From assembly GCA_965263225.1 (NCBI GenBank), contig CBDHHG010000008.1, positions 310,001 to 374,000 of the forward strand: a DNA stretch of 64,000 nt. Direction: 5' to 3'. This document shows positions 27,405-35,577 of this stretch, piece after piece. Position numbers and translations under genes: made by a program. The notes beneath the pieces were generated by a model that saw only the letters and a program-made list of their open reading frames with translations, made no database searches and was not told where the DNA came from. How positions within the stretch are numbered: the first letter of the stretch is position 1; the number at the start of each line of letters is the position of its first letter. The stretch is from DT-111 sp965263225. Lineage in GTDB: Bacteria > Bacteroidota > Bacteroidia > Chitinophagales > Saprospiraceae.

Positions 27405-27459
27405 GAAGTAGGAAGGCAGAATATTTGTAACGCATTTTTGATTTCCAATTTCCTACTTC
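27405..27459. repeat. Short inverted repeat in the gap before the symporter gene
   Basis: A 10-bp perfect inverted repeat (GAAGTAGGAA at 27405-27414, TTCCTACTTC at 27450-27459) is embedded in purine-rich then pyrimidine-rich sequence. No T tract follows. It may be a low-complexity intergenic repeat rather than a terminator. Confidence 0.4.
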
Positions 27460-27479
27460 TGGTTTCCCACTTTGTTCAG

Positions 27480-28919
27480 ATGCAATTGCAAAAAATCGGT
27501 CTTTTCCTGGGCCCAATCCTTTTTCTTCTTCTTTTGATTCTTCCTACTCCGAGTGGCCTGGAGCCAGTCGCTTGGCGGGCGATTGCTATGGGAACTTTCA
27601 TGTTGGTTTGGTGGATTACAGAAGCTGTACCCTTACCCGTTACAGCCCTATTGCCCATGGTACTCATTCCTTCATTGGGTATTAGTGATATGAAAACGGC
27701 CACCGCACCATATGCTAACCCCATAGTGTTTTTATTTATGGGGGGGTTCATGATTGCCATTGCTATGGAAAGATGGAATTTGCACCGGCGAATCGCCTTG
27801 AATATCGTTAGGATCACCGGAACCAATGCCAATCGAATCGTTCTGGGTTTTTTGCTGGCCACCGGAGGCCTAAGTATGTGGATCAGTAATACAGCTACTA
27901 CAGTAATGATGTTACCCATTGCTACTTCGGTCATTGATCTGCTAACCAAAGGGGAGGCCAAGAATGAATACACACCCAAACAGATCCGCAATTTTGCCCT
28001 GACACTACTATTGGGAATTGCTTATGCAGCGAATGTCGGGGGGACAGCTACAATCATTGGAACACCTCCCACGGTGGTCTTTGTGGGGTTTATGAAAGAC
28101 ACCTATGGCGTAGACGTTAGTTTTGCAAAATGGCTGGTTTTGGGCTTGCCATTTGCAGCCGTTATGATAGCCATTATTTACTGGGTATTGGTCAAACTGC
28201 TATTTCCTAATCATATGGGGCAATTCGGGCATGCGCAGCAGCTAATTCGGGATGAATTGGCTCGTTTAGGAAAGTTGAGTAAGGGAGAAAAACGTATTCT
28301 GATCATCTTCGTAGGCACGGCCCTGGCTTGGATTATCCGTCAACCCCTTGATAATCTTCTGCCTGAGGTAGCCATTAGTGATACACTTATTGCTATGACT
28401 GCTACTGTGATGCTCTTTGTGGTGCCAGTTAATTTTGCTGAAGGACGTTTTGTACTGGACTGGAAGGACACAGAACGATTACCTTGGGGAATATTACTCT
28501 TGTTTGGAGGTGGATTGAGTTTGGCAGGGGCTTTGCAGCGGACGGGACTAATCGATTTGGTTGGACAACAATTTGAAGCTGTTGCTGCCACGGCATTCTG
28601 GATATTACTGGGACTGACTGCTGTTTCTCTATTTCTGACGGAGGTGATGTCTAATTTAGCTTTGGTAGTGGTCTTTCTTCCAGTAGTGGGAGGCATTGCT
28701 CTGGGACTTGAGGCAGATCCGATTTTATATTGCATTCCTGTTACGCTGGCTGCCAGTTGCGCCTTTATGTTGCCGATGTCCACGCCACCGAATGCTATTG
28801 TATTTGCTAGTGGCCATCTGCGGATTCCTCAAATGATGAAAGCAGGTATTGTCCTTAACACCATCGTTATTTTGCTTATCGCCCTAATGGCTAAGTATTT
28901 GATGCCGTTGTTGTTTTAA
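27480..28919 (+). CDS. DASS family (SLC13-type) anion symporter
   Basis: A 479-residue inner-membrane protein with about 11-12 hydrophobic segments, of the divalent anion:sodium symporter family that takes up dicarboxylates, sulfate or phosphate. The first re-entrant motif is SNTATTVMMLPIA; the matching second site reads TEVMSNLALVVVFLP, followed by the family hallmark FMLPMSTPPNAIVFASGH. The second SNT motif is therefore SNL, a substitution at a position that normally contacts sodium and substrate. The start was placed at the ATG at 27480, since the longer frame begins with a TTG in a low-complexity spacer. The substrate cannot be told. Confidence 0.88.
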   Translation: MQLQKIGLFLGPILFLLLLILPTPSGLEPVAWRAIAMGTFMLVWWITEAVPLPVTALLPMVLIPSLGISDMKTATAPYANPIVFLFMGGFMIAIAMERWNLHRRIALNIVRITGTNANRIVLGFLLATGGLSMWISNTATTVMMLPIATSVIDLLTKGEAKNEYTPKQIRNFALTLLLGIAYAANVGGTATIIGTPPTVVFVGFMKDTYGVDVSFAKWLVLGLPFAAVMIAIIYWVLVKLLFPNHMGQFGHAQQLIRDELARLGKLSKGEKRILIIFVGTALAWIIRQPLDNLLPEVAISDTLIAMTATVMLFVVPVNFAEGRFVLDWKDTERLPWGILLLFGGGLSLAGALQRTGLIDLVGQQFEAVAATAFWILLGLTAVSLFLTEVMSNLALVVVFLPVVGGIALGLEADPILYCIPVTLAASCAFMLPMSTPPNAIVFASGHLRIPQMMKAGIVLNTIVILLIALMAKYLMPLLF

Positions 28920-28926
28920 AATCAAG

Positions 28927-28951
28927 GGGCCATCTTCCAGGAAGATAGCCC
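28927..28951. terminator. Hairpin between convergent genes
   Basis: GGGC, one mismatch, ATCTTC, a CAG loop, GAAGAT, one mismatch and GCCC form a compact hairpin 8 bp after the symporter stop. A weak T-rich stretch follows. It probably serves the symporter gene and perhaps the opposing gene. Confidence 0.5.
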
Positions 28952-28981
28952 ACTTTCATTCAGATCTTATCAGGTAGGTAA

Positions 28982-29479
28982 TTAAAACTTACCATTTTTA
29001 TTCTTCCATTCGGCACGTGCCGGAATTTCTTCAATCGTATCCCAGTGCTCTACGATTTGTGTGAGGTGCTTGATCTCCTCAACTTCCTGAGCCTGTAGCC
29101 GCACCAAGGGCGAGCCCATCAATTCATTGAAAATCTGTAAGGTTTTCAGTACCTCAGTATGATTAAAGTAACTGATCACAAACTCTTCTGTGAATAACAA
29201 CATATAGCCTCTGGCATCGCCCTTTACGAAACGATGAATTTGATCTTTTCGAATTGTGAGTAGGGCGCCAGGACTTAGCTCGAATTGTTCAAAGTCTATA
29301 ACATGATGACCTTGCCCAGATTCGATAAACAGCAGGATAAAGAACTCAACGCGATGTAAATCTTCTGGGTTATGATCGAGGTTTTGTCGTTGATATACCT
29401 CTTCCAAACGCATGAGTTCAAAGGAAGGCGAGGCTCCTTCCTTTTGGCGAAACTTTATGTTGACGATAGGGTTGGCCAT
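28982..29479 (-). CDS. AraC-type cupin sensor domain without DNA-binding domain
   Basis: A 165-residue protein that matches the N-terminal cupin sensor half of AraC-family regulators: VEFFILLFIESGQGHHVIDF, then LSPGALLTIRKDQIHRF and LLFTEEFVISYF. AraC regulators of this type usually have about 280-300 residues and end with two helix-turn-helix motifs. Here the homologous part stops near residue 142 and the last 22 residues (WDTIEEIPARAEWKNKNGKF) bear no resemblance to the expected linker helix. No HTH remnant is visible between the stop and the symporter gene. It is either a deletion product or a stand-alone ligand-binding protein. It does not overlap its neighbours. Confidence 0.65.
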   Translation of the reverse strand: MANPIVNIKFRQKEGASPSFELMRLEEVYQRQNLDHNPEDLHRVEFFILLFIESGQGHHVIDFEQFELSPGALLTIRKDQIHRFVKGDARGYMLLFTEEFVISYFNHTEVLKTLQIFNELMGSPLVRLQAQEVEEIKHLTQIVEHWDTIEEIPARAEWKNKNGKF

Positions 29480-29597
29480 GATTGCTTAGAAGCAAGATAA
29501 CTGAATCCAAAGGATTCGTGACATAGGGGAACAAGATATGAATTGAATCCAGAATCTAGCGTTTAGTCTTGTCGATATTCTAAATATAGGTACCTGC

Positions 29598-29629
29598 TTT
29601 GATCTACGCATTAATTTTTATTAAATTTG
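29598..29629 (+). promoter_or_regulatory. Promoter of the beta-helix T9SS protein
   Basis: TTTG at 29598-29601, a 20-nt spacer and TAAATTTG at 29622-29629 match the Bacteroidota promoter form. Transcription would start near 29636, giving a leader of about 33 nt before the ATG at 29669. Confidence 0.6.
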
Positions 29630-29668
29630 ATTTTATTTTTTGCGCGTAATTGGAAAGTCTATAACAAC

Positions 29669-32224
29669 ATGAAAACGATCTGTAGTAAAAATGCTTTTGT
29701 AAGCCCTTACACAAAAATGTTGGTCATTTTTCTCTTCGGACTAACCTCTGTTTCAGCTCAATCTTCCAGAATCTATGTCAATCAGCATTCTACTGGTAGC
29801 AATACAGGTGAAAGCTGGAGAGATGCCTTTATTAATCTACAAGATGCAATAGCTACCGCTCAATATGGAGATACGATTTTGGTGGCAGAAGGAATTTACA
29901 AACCTACTAGCTCTACGGATAGAACGGTTAGTTTTGAATTGAAGAATGGAGTTGCCATGATAGGTGGCTTTGCTGGGCATGAGGAAGCGCCAGCGCGAGA
30001 TTTGGAGGAATTCGAGACTATCCTGAGTGGTAATATTGGAGTTCAAGAGGATAGCTTGGATAATTCTTATCATGTTGTATATGCTATCGGAGTGGATAGT
30101 ACGACAACCTTGGATGGCTTCACCATTACTGAGGGAGCAGCAAATTATTCAGACCCTTCTTTTTCTAGCCCCTATCTATTTGGAGGAGGTTTGTTAATTG
30201 AAACAGAGGATCAGTATCCTATGGCAAACCTCCGGATACAATCCTGCAAGATTATTAATAATTATGCTTGGAGCGGTGGGGGAATTGCCATACTCTCCGA
30301 AGAAGGGCATAGGGCTTCTCCTCAAATATTGGATTGTGAGTTTAGTAGAAACTACGCCCTAGCATCTGGTGGGGGAATTTACTTTAGAGGGTGGACAGCT
30401 AATGAGGTAGCAATGAAAATATATGACTGTCACTTTGAAGATAACTTTGCTCATATTGCTGGAGGTGGAGTATATATCGGGGAGGGGCGCTGGGAGCTAG
30501 AGGTGAAACAAGTTAATTTCAAAAGAAATGTTGCTTTAAGCTTAGGAGGGGGAATTGCAGCTCAAAATACGGTAGAGGAGGGGATACTTAAGGCGTGGAA
30601 TAGCTGTTTTGAGGAAAATGAATCTCGCGAAGGGGCAGGGATTGGAGGCTTGTTCTCCGGGAATGACTTTCAAGTTCAGAACAACTATCAGTTTAATCTT
30701 ACAAATTGTCGATTTGAACGGAATGGGGTACAAAACCGAGAAGGAGTGGCAGTTGCTGCCATTGGTTTAAGCAATAATGTTTTCCTTAGTTTCAAGCATT
30801 GTACTTTTCTCGATAACTATGGTGCGTTTAGCGAAGGGGCAATAACCGCATTCATGGCAGATACCGATACGCTTTCGGTTAAGTTGGAAGATTCTAAATT
30901 TGATAACTCTTTTTCAGCGCTAGGAGGGATTTCCATCAATACAGGAAAGATAGATGTAGGAGGGGATATAAAGATTAGTAATAGTCTGTTTAGTAACAAT
31001 AGAGAAGCTATAGACTTATCCTGGCTTAGCCCCAATATCAGGACTGAGGTAACCAATTCTACTTTTGTGAATAATACTCAATCTGTCATTACTGCACTAG
31101 ATTGGTCTTTGAATGAAGGGGAGCGATCTTCCAAAGTTTTCGTGAAGAACTCTATTTTTTGGGACCCGCAGTTTGCACTTACTGATATATTCCACAACCA
31201 GTCCAGGGAGATACCTTCCTTGAATGGATTCGAGTTTTCTCACAACTTGATTAGTGCTGCTGATTGTGACTTCGCAGGCAGCGAGGAGGCCTGTGGGCTT
31301 GGTAATTTATTCAATGTGGATCCTCACTTTCGAGACAGTCTCAATGGAGATTTTCGTTTGGCTGGGTGCTCACCCGCCATCAATGCAGGCTCGAATGATG
31401 CTTTGTTGAGTGAATGGGATTTAGAGGGCAACCCTCGTGTCCTGGAAAATAGAGTAGATCTAGGGGCTTATGAGCGAGAGACTTTCGATCTAGTCATTAG
31501 CTCGATTCAAGCAGAGGAAGTGAGTTGCTTTGGAGAAGTGGACGGAGAGGTAGTGGTTACCACCAACGGGCAAGAACCACTGAGCTATGAATGGACTTCC
31601 GCTGGTTTGGTGGGAATCGGCAATACAAATCTTGCTCCTGGCCTCTATGCCATGATAGTCAAAGATCAACAAAATTGCGAGGAAAAACTCTTTGTGCAGA
31701 TTGATGAACCAGATTCTTTGGCGGCGAGCTTTACGGTTATTCCTGCTACCCCTGGCCAAAGCGATGGCAACATCACCTTAGATGAGATTAGCGGAGGACG
31801 GCAACCGTATCAATGGAGTTGGAGTAATGGAGCGACTACGGCCTCAATTGATGGTTTATCCAATGGTAGCTATGAAGTCAGTGTCACGGATGGAAATGGG
31901 TGTATGAAGCATTGGTCCTTTGTGCTGGAGGCACCTAATGCAAGTCGAGCGCCCAGTGGAAAAATAGTATTGGGAGTTGCTCCGAATCCATTGCCAAATG
32001 GACGACCCTTGTTGATTTCCTATCAGTTAGAAAACAGTCAAGAATGTCAACTTCACCTCCTGGATCTACTAGGGCAAAGACTGCAATCTACTAATCTACA
32101 TTTAGGCCAAAAAGGGCGGTTTGAATGGCCTCTAGGTCAACTAGCAGAAGGTACCTACTTATTGCAGTTGTTCGGTGAAAGTGGTAGGCTGCTTGCCATA
32201 CGTCGAATCGTAATTGTTCAATGA
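29669..32224 (+). CDS. Secreted beta-helix protein with SprB-like repeat and T9SS type A sorting domain
   Basis: An 851-residue secreted protein. A signal peptide (MLVIFLFGLTSVSAQ) is followed by a long right-handed beta-helix region rich in GGG(I/L) and short N-rich turns, closing with the choice-of-anchor-Q type motif CSPAINAGSND near residue 575. Two SprB-like repeats follow (VSCFGEVDGEVVV and PGQSDGNITLDEISGG). The last 80 residues form a type A T9SS sorting domain: VAPNPLPNG, LHLLDLLGQRLQS and GTYLLQLF. The start was set at 29669 because it gives the signal peptide; the frame extends 14 codons upstream. The role is unknown; such proteins often bind or cut polysaccharides, but no catalytic motif was recognised. 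Confidence 0.85.
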   Translation: MKTICSKNAFVSPYTKMLVIFLFGLTSVSAQSSRIYVNQHSTGSNTGESWRDAFINLQDAIATAQYGDTILVAEGIYKPTSSTDRTVSFELKNGVAMIGGFAGHEEAPARDLEEFETILSGNIGVQEDSLDNSYHVVYAIGVDSTTTLDGFTITEGAANYSDPSFSSPYLFGGGLLIETEDQYPMANLRIQSCKIINNYAWSGGGIAILSEEGHRASPQILDCEFSRNYALASGGGIYFRGWTANEVAMKIYDCHFEDNFAHIAGGGVYIGEGRWELEVKQVNFKRNVALSLGGGIAAQNTVEEGILKAWNSCFEENESREGAGIGGLFSGNDFQVQNNYQFNLTNCRFERNGVQNREGVAVAAIGLSNNVFLSFKHCTFLDNYGAFSEGAITAFMADTDTLSVKLEDSKFDNSFSALGGISINTGKIDVGGDIKISNSLFSNNREAIDLSWLSPNIRTEVTNSTFVNNTQSVITALDWSLNEGERSSKVFVKNSIFWDPQFALTDIFHNQSREIPSLNGFEFSHNLISAADCDFAGSEEACGLGNLFNVDPHFRDSLNGDFRLAGCSPAINAGSNDALLSEWDLEGNPRVLENRVDLGAYERETFDLVISSIQAEEVSCFGEVDGEVVVTTNGQEPLSYEWTSAGLVGIGNTNLAPGLYAMIVKDQQNCEEKLFVQIDEPDSLAASFTVIPATPGQSDGNITLDEISGGRQPYQWSWSNGATTASIDGLSNGSYEVSVTDGNGCMKHWSFVLEAPNASRAPSGKIVLGVAPNPLPNGRPLLISYQLENSQECQLHLLDLLGQRLQSTNLHLGQKGRFEWPLGQLAEGTYLLQLFGESGRLLAIRRIVIVQ

Positions 32225-32251
32225 TTAGCTAATGGCAATCTATTACGCTCC

Positions 32252-33211
32252 TCAATAAGCGATGTGGAACAAAGCATCGCCCGGACTAATCACTGGCGTA
32301 TTGTTATGGCCAATGATATGGCCATCATGGGGAGATAGTATATACACATCCTCTTCCTTGCCAAAAGGGTCGTTGATGCGCCCTAATGGTTCCCCCTGCC
32401 TAACTGGATGTCCTGATTGTTTCATCCACAGAAACATTCCACCGTTAGAGGCGCGCACCCAAGTGGTTTGCTGGTAGTGCAAGGTTGGAGGAATGGCCGG
32501 CGCGCTAGGTAGCATATCATGGTAATGTAATACTCGTCTAATGCCATCGAGTCCATTTTCGATAGAGATGCCATCGTATCGCAAGTTTTCACCCCCCTCA
32601 AAAACGAGGATCGGCTTTTCTTGATCCAGGGCGACCTTGCGCAGAGACTTGCTGATGGTTTTCATACCTAAGGTGTATTTGGCACCAAATACCTTGGCTA
32701 GTTCTTCAGCCGTTGGGTCATTTTTGCTGTAGCGGATTTGAGGGTAGTTGTAATGACTATGCCCTCCGGTATGGAAGTCAATACCAAAATCAACCAGGGG
32801 AAGTACCTTCTTGGTGAGCGTCCGAGCAACGCGGGAGGCGAGAGAACCTTTGGTTGTTCCCGGGAAACTGCGATTAACATCCTTGCCGTCGGGTACGGCT
32901 CTTGAGAAGTTAATGAAACCATAGATATTAAGGATAGGGATCGCAATAACGCTACCACACTGAAGATCTTCAAACAGCCCTTTTTGCACTGAACGTCTAA
33001 CAATCTCTACGCCATTGATCTCATCACCATGTACACCACCTAGAATCAGAACCGTCGGACCCGGGTTTGTACTGCGGTAAACGTGTGCCCGGATACTAAT
33101 CTTGGTGCCTGAGGGCAGTTCTCCAACAGGAAGCCGTATGGTCTTTTGCTCTCCCGGTTCTACCGCAATATTATGTATAATAAAGGTCGAGGTTTCGCTA
33201 GTTTCGGTCAT
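32252..33211 (-). CDS. Succinylglutamate desuccinylase/aspartoacylase (AstE/AspA) family protein
   Basis: A zinc-dependent amidohydrolase of the M14-like AstE/AspA family, 319 residues. The zinc ligands H61 and E64 sit in LGGVHGDEINGVEIVRR and a third, H147, in DFHTGGHSHYNYP; a C-terminal beta domain with the sequence RQGEPLGRINDPFG is typical of the larger family members. The frame extends to 33253, but that would overlap the upstream gene; the ATG at 33211 leaves 13 bp. Family members of this type commonly accompany RimK-like ligases, and one lies 1.3 kb upstream on the same strand. The substrate is unknown, possibly an N-acyl or amide-linked amino acid. Confidence 0.82.
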   Translation of the reverse strand: MTETSETSTFIIHNIAVEPGEQKTIRLPVGELPSGTKISIRAHVYRSTNPGPTVLILGGVHGDEINGVEIVRRSVQKGLFEDLQCGSVIAIPILNIYGFINFSRAVPDGKDVNRSFPGTTKGSLASRVARTLTKKVLPLVDFGIDFHTGGHSHYNYPQIRYSKNDPTAEELAKVFGAKYTLGMKTISKSLRKVALDQEKPILVFEGGENLRYDGISIENGLDGIRRVLHYHDMLPSAPAIPPTLHYQQTTWVRASNGGMFLWMKQSGHPVRQGEPLGRINDPFGKEEDVYILSPHDGHIIGHNNTPVISPGDALFHIAY

Positions 33212-33224
33212 GAATTTCGTACGA

Positions 33225-33908
33225 TCAGTTTGAGAGACGTAGGCTCTTTCCATTTCGATGCCAAAGCATAAAAAATAAGCCTATGGATAATAGATACGAA
33301 ATTAGCATTATAATATTGGAATTCATTATTGCTTTGCCAACTATCGAAATATAGACATCAGAATTATACCCCATTCCAAGGGAATACAGCATGGGCGTCG
33401 AAGCTAGTCCCACAATACTCATAAGAGGAATCGCCCAAAGTAACCACTTACTGATTCTACCACGCTTAAGACCGATATAGATCCAAGCAAATAGAATAAT
33501 GACTACACTTCCCTTTAATCCAAGATCAATAACATTGGCCACTTTCATGGACGTATTATATTTGTCGATCAATAGAAACATGATAGCTGAACAATATGAT
33601 ATCAAGACCTCAACAAGTCGGACAGAAAAGAGAAGGAGCAGTCCTACCATTAGGTACCTATACATCATCTTCATGGGCTTGGCCTTGTGGTATTCCTTTT
33701 GGATCAAAGCCTGTTCACCAAATCGCATCTTGCTGACTTGGAAGGCCTCCGCTTCACTAAGACCTAGCTCTGCTAGCTCTCCTACCTGGCAATGAAAGTG
33801 GTCACGGAGTTCATCGGACTCTTCATTACTCAGTAATAAATTATTATCCAGTCGGCTGACGTAGGTATCTACCTCTAGTCTAAGATCAAAGGGTTTTGTG
33901 GGCGCCAT
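33225..33908 (-). CDS. Membrane protein with permease-prefix-like N-terminus
   Basis: A 227-residue membrane protein. The first 75 residues form a soluble helical part (LSNEESDELRDHFHCQVGELAELGLSEAEAFQVSKMRFG) that resembles the permease prefix domain found with PadR regulators; then come about five hydrophobic helices. The start ATG at 33908 lies within the padR gene, 34 bp before its end, and an even earlier start at 33941 is possible, so the two are translationally coupled. PadR plus a membrane protein of this kind is a frequent pair in Bacteroidota; the regulator probably controls this gene. The function of the membrane part is unknown. Confidence 0.75.
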   Translation of the reverse strand: MAPTKPFDLRLEVDTYVSRLDNNLLLSNEESDELRDHFHCQVGELAELGLSEAEAFQVSKMRFGEQALIQKEYHKAKPMKMMYRYLMVGLLLLFSVRLVEVLISYCSAIMFLLIDKYNTSMKVANVIDLGLKGSVVIILFAWIYIGLKRGRISKWLLWAIPLMSIVGLASTPMLYSLGMGYNSDVYISIVGKAIMNSNIIMLISYLLSIGLFFMLWHRNGKSLRLSN

Positions 33909-34222
33909 ATTTTTTGCATGATTTCGTGAAGAGATTGCCACTCGGATTGGAGTTGTACTAGAAAACTCTTGCCGGTGTCATTGAGCGAGTAATATTTACG
34001 GTTACGGCCATTTTCGGTCTTGATGTAGGAAGAGATGAGTTTGTTCTTCTCTAATTTGGTCAAGACGGGATAAAGTGACCCTTCCTTCCAGTTCAGTGCC
34101 CCTTCGGAGATGTCTTGTACTTCCTTGATGATTTTATACCCGTAGTTATCTCCTCTTTTGAGGATGGATAGTACAATCGGAATGGTGGAAGCCGCAATCA
34201 ATTCTTTGGAATAGTTTTGCAT
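33875..34222 (-). CDS. PadR family transcriptional regulator
   Basis: A 115-residue winged-helix repressor of the PadR family: IPIVLSILKRGDNYGYKIIKE for the first helices, GSLYPVLTKLEKNKLISSY for the recognition helix and wing, and NRKYYSLNDTGKSF. The length is normal for the short PadR subfamily. It overlaps the downstream membrane protein gene by 34 bp. Two similar imperfect palindromes at its own start are likely autoregulatory sites. Confidence 0.92.
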   Translation of the reverse strand: MQNYSKELIAASTIPIVLSILKRGDNYGYKIIKEVQDISEGALNWKEGSLYPVLTKLEKNKLISSYIKTENGRNRKYYSLNDTGKSFLVQLQSEWQSLHEIMQKIWRPQNPLILD

Positions 34223-34265
34223 ACTTAGATGTTCTAGGTGTAAATATACTTAGAAGTTCTGAGTA
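34222..34265 (-). promoter_or_regulatory. Candidate PadR operator pair
   Basis: The 19-bp sequence TACTTAGAAGTTCTGAGTA at 34247-34265 is an imperfect palindrome (8 of 9 arm positions match). A related copy, TACTTAGATGTTCTAGGTG, lies at 34222-34240, 25 bp apart, so both fall on the same face-to-face spacing of about 2.4 turns. They overlap the start of padR, the usual place for autorepression by PadR proteins. Confidence 0.5.
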
Positions 34266-34315
34266 TGGCAAGTGGAGTGACTTTTTTTGTATTGTTTTTG
34301 GGGGGCTAGGGGGAC

Positions 34316-34470
34316 GGTTGGTGGAAAACACCAACCTGGGCTGAGGGGGAAAATAATGGAAAACACCAATCTGGGCTAAGGGGCTTAGGGAAAAGGCACC
34401 AACCTCTAGCCGTAATTGGTGTTTTCCAAACCTCTAGCCTCCCTAGCCGTAGTTGGTGTTTTCCACCAAC
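34316..34470. repeat. Four-unit inverted repeat array
   Basis: Two units of the form TGGAAAACACCAAYCTGGGC start at 34322 and 34357, and two units in the opposite orientation containing TTGGTGTTTTCCA end at 34428 and 34465. The outermost sequences GTTGGTGGAAAACACCAAC (34317-34335) and its exact reverse complement (34452-34470) are each hairpins with 7-8 bp stems. The array fills the gap between the rimK-like stop and padR. Confidence 0.75.
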
Positions 34471-34500
34471 TACAATCCGGAGCAAGCAGACCCAACGGGC

Positions 34501-35406
34501 CTACCGCAATCTTGCTTGGGCGCGCCTGCGCTCTCGTACTTTTTTCTCAATGAATTGAATGATCTTGGCGGCGACATTTGTGCCAGTCATGGTTTCGATT
34601 CCTTCGAGACCTGGAGAGGCATTAACTTCCATGATTAGCGGGCCTCGTTCGGAGCGTAGGAGATCAACACCGGCTACACTAAGGCCTACGGCCTTAGTGG
34701 CTCTAACGACTATATTCATCTCAGTCTGTGTAAGTTTTTCAGCGCTAGCACTTGCACCGCGATGCAGATTAGAGCGAAACTCACCTTCCTGGGCCTGACG
34801 TTTCATAGAGGCTACCACCTCACCATCTACGACCAAGGCTCGAATATCTGTTCCCTTGGATTCTTTGATGAACTCCTGCATAATTACCCTTTCTTTCAAT
34901 CGCTGGAAAGCTTCCACGGTGGATTCGGTCTGTTGCATGCTCTCGCATAAAATCACACCGATACCATGGGTTCCTTCGAGCAGCTTAATGACGACAGGGA
35001 AGCCATCTAGGGCATTAACTGCTGACCAGAGATCGGAATGCTGGCCCAGGGCGACCGTCTTGGGAGTAGATAACCCTTGACGATGCAATTGTTGTAAGCA
35101 GCGAAGTTTGTCTCTTCCCAGTAGCAAGGCATTGGCCCGAGCTGCAGTAAAGACATTCATAAGCTCGAAATGGGTGATTACGGCAGCTCCTTGTTGTGTA
35201 ACAGAGGCTCCGATCCTGGGAATGACAGCATCGAAATGACGAATGGGTTGTCCTTCGTAGTAAATCTCAGGATGACCATCTTCGATCACTAAACTACATA
35301 GGGTGTGATCAATTATAGACATATTATGGCCTCTAGTTCTCCCTGCTCTGTACAAGCTTTGTGTAGAGTATAACTGTGGCCCTCGGGATAATATAGCGAT
35401 ATCCAT
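34501..35406 (-). CDS. RimK family alpha-L-glutamate ligase
   Basis: An ATP-grasp ligase of the RimK type, 301 residues, which adds amino acids (in E. coli, glutamate to ribosomal protein S6) through an acyl-phosphate. It begins MDIAILSRGPQLYSTQSL as RimK does; the ATP-grasp core includes GFPVVIKLLEGTHGIGV and MQEFIKESKGTDIR, and the magnesium/ATP motif near the end reads LIMEVNASPGLEGIE. The start at 35406 was chosen over a longer frame from 35445 because it matches the family. An AspA/AstE-type hydrolase lies downstream on the same strand beyond a PadR cassette; a RimB-type protease is not present. Confidence 0.9.
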   Translation of the reverse strand: MDIAILSRGPQLYSTQSLYRAGRTRGHNMSIIDHTLCSLVIEDGHPEIYYEGQPIRHFDAVIPRIGASVTQQGAAVITHFELMNVFTAARANALLLGRDKLRCLQQLHRQGLSTPKTVALGQHSDLWSAVNALDGFPVVIKLLEGTHGIGVILCESMQQTESTVEAFQRLKERVIMQEFIKESKGTDIRALVVDGEVVASMKRQAQEGEFRSNLHRGASASAEKLTQTEMNIVVRATKAVGLSVAGVDLLRSERGPLIMEVNASPGLEGIETMTGTNVAAKIIQFIEKKVRERRRAQARLR

Positions 35407-35577
35407 AACTAGGACAAGATACGATATTTTACCTATATTGGGCACTGTAAATCATTGGTACCCAAAATAGTGAAGTATTTTGATGAATCATGTGTATTGA
35501 ATGTTGAGAAATATTTCTGCCTCATCCTTAATGCTTCATTGTCCTTTTCTCCTTCTACTCAATTCATTATTTGATAC

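Noticed and set aside
27387..27479. Terminator after the haloperoxidase-like gene
   Set aside because: The inverted repeat GAAGTAGGAA/TTCCTACTTC has a 35-nt loop and no T tract, so it was listed only as a repeat.
34316..34470. CRISPR array
   Set aside because: The repeats occur in two orientations with unequal, short, related spacers and without cas genes, so they do not form a CRISPR array.
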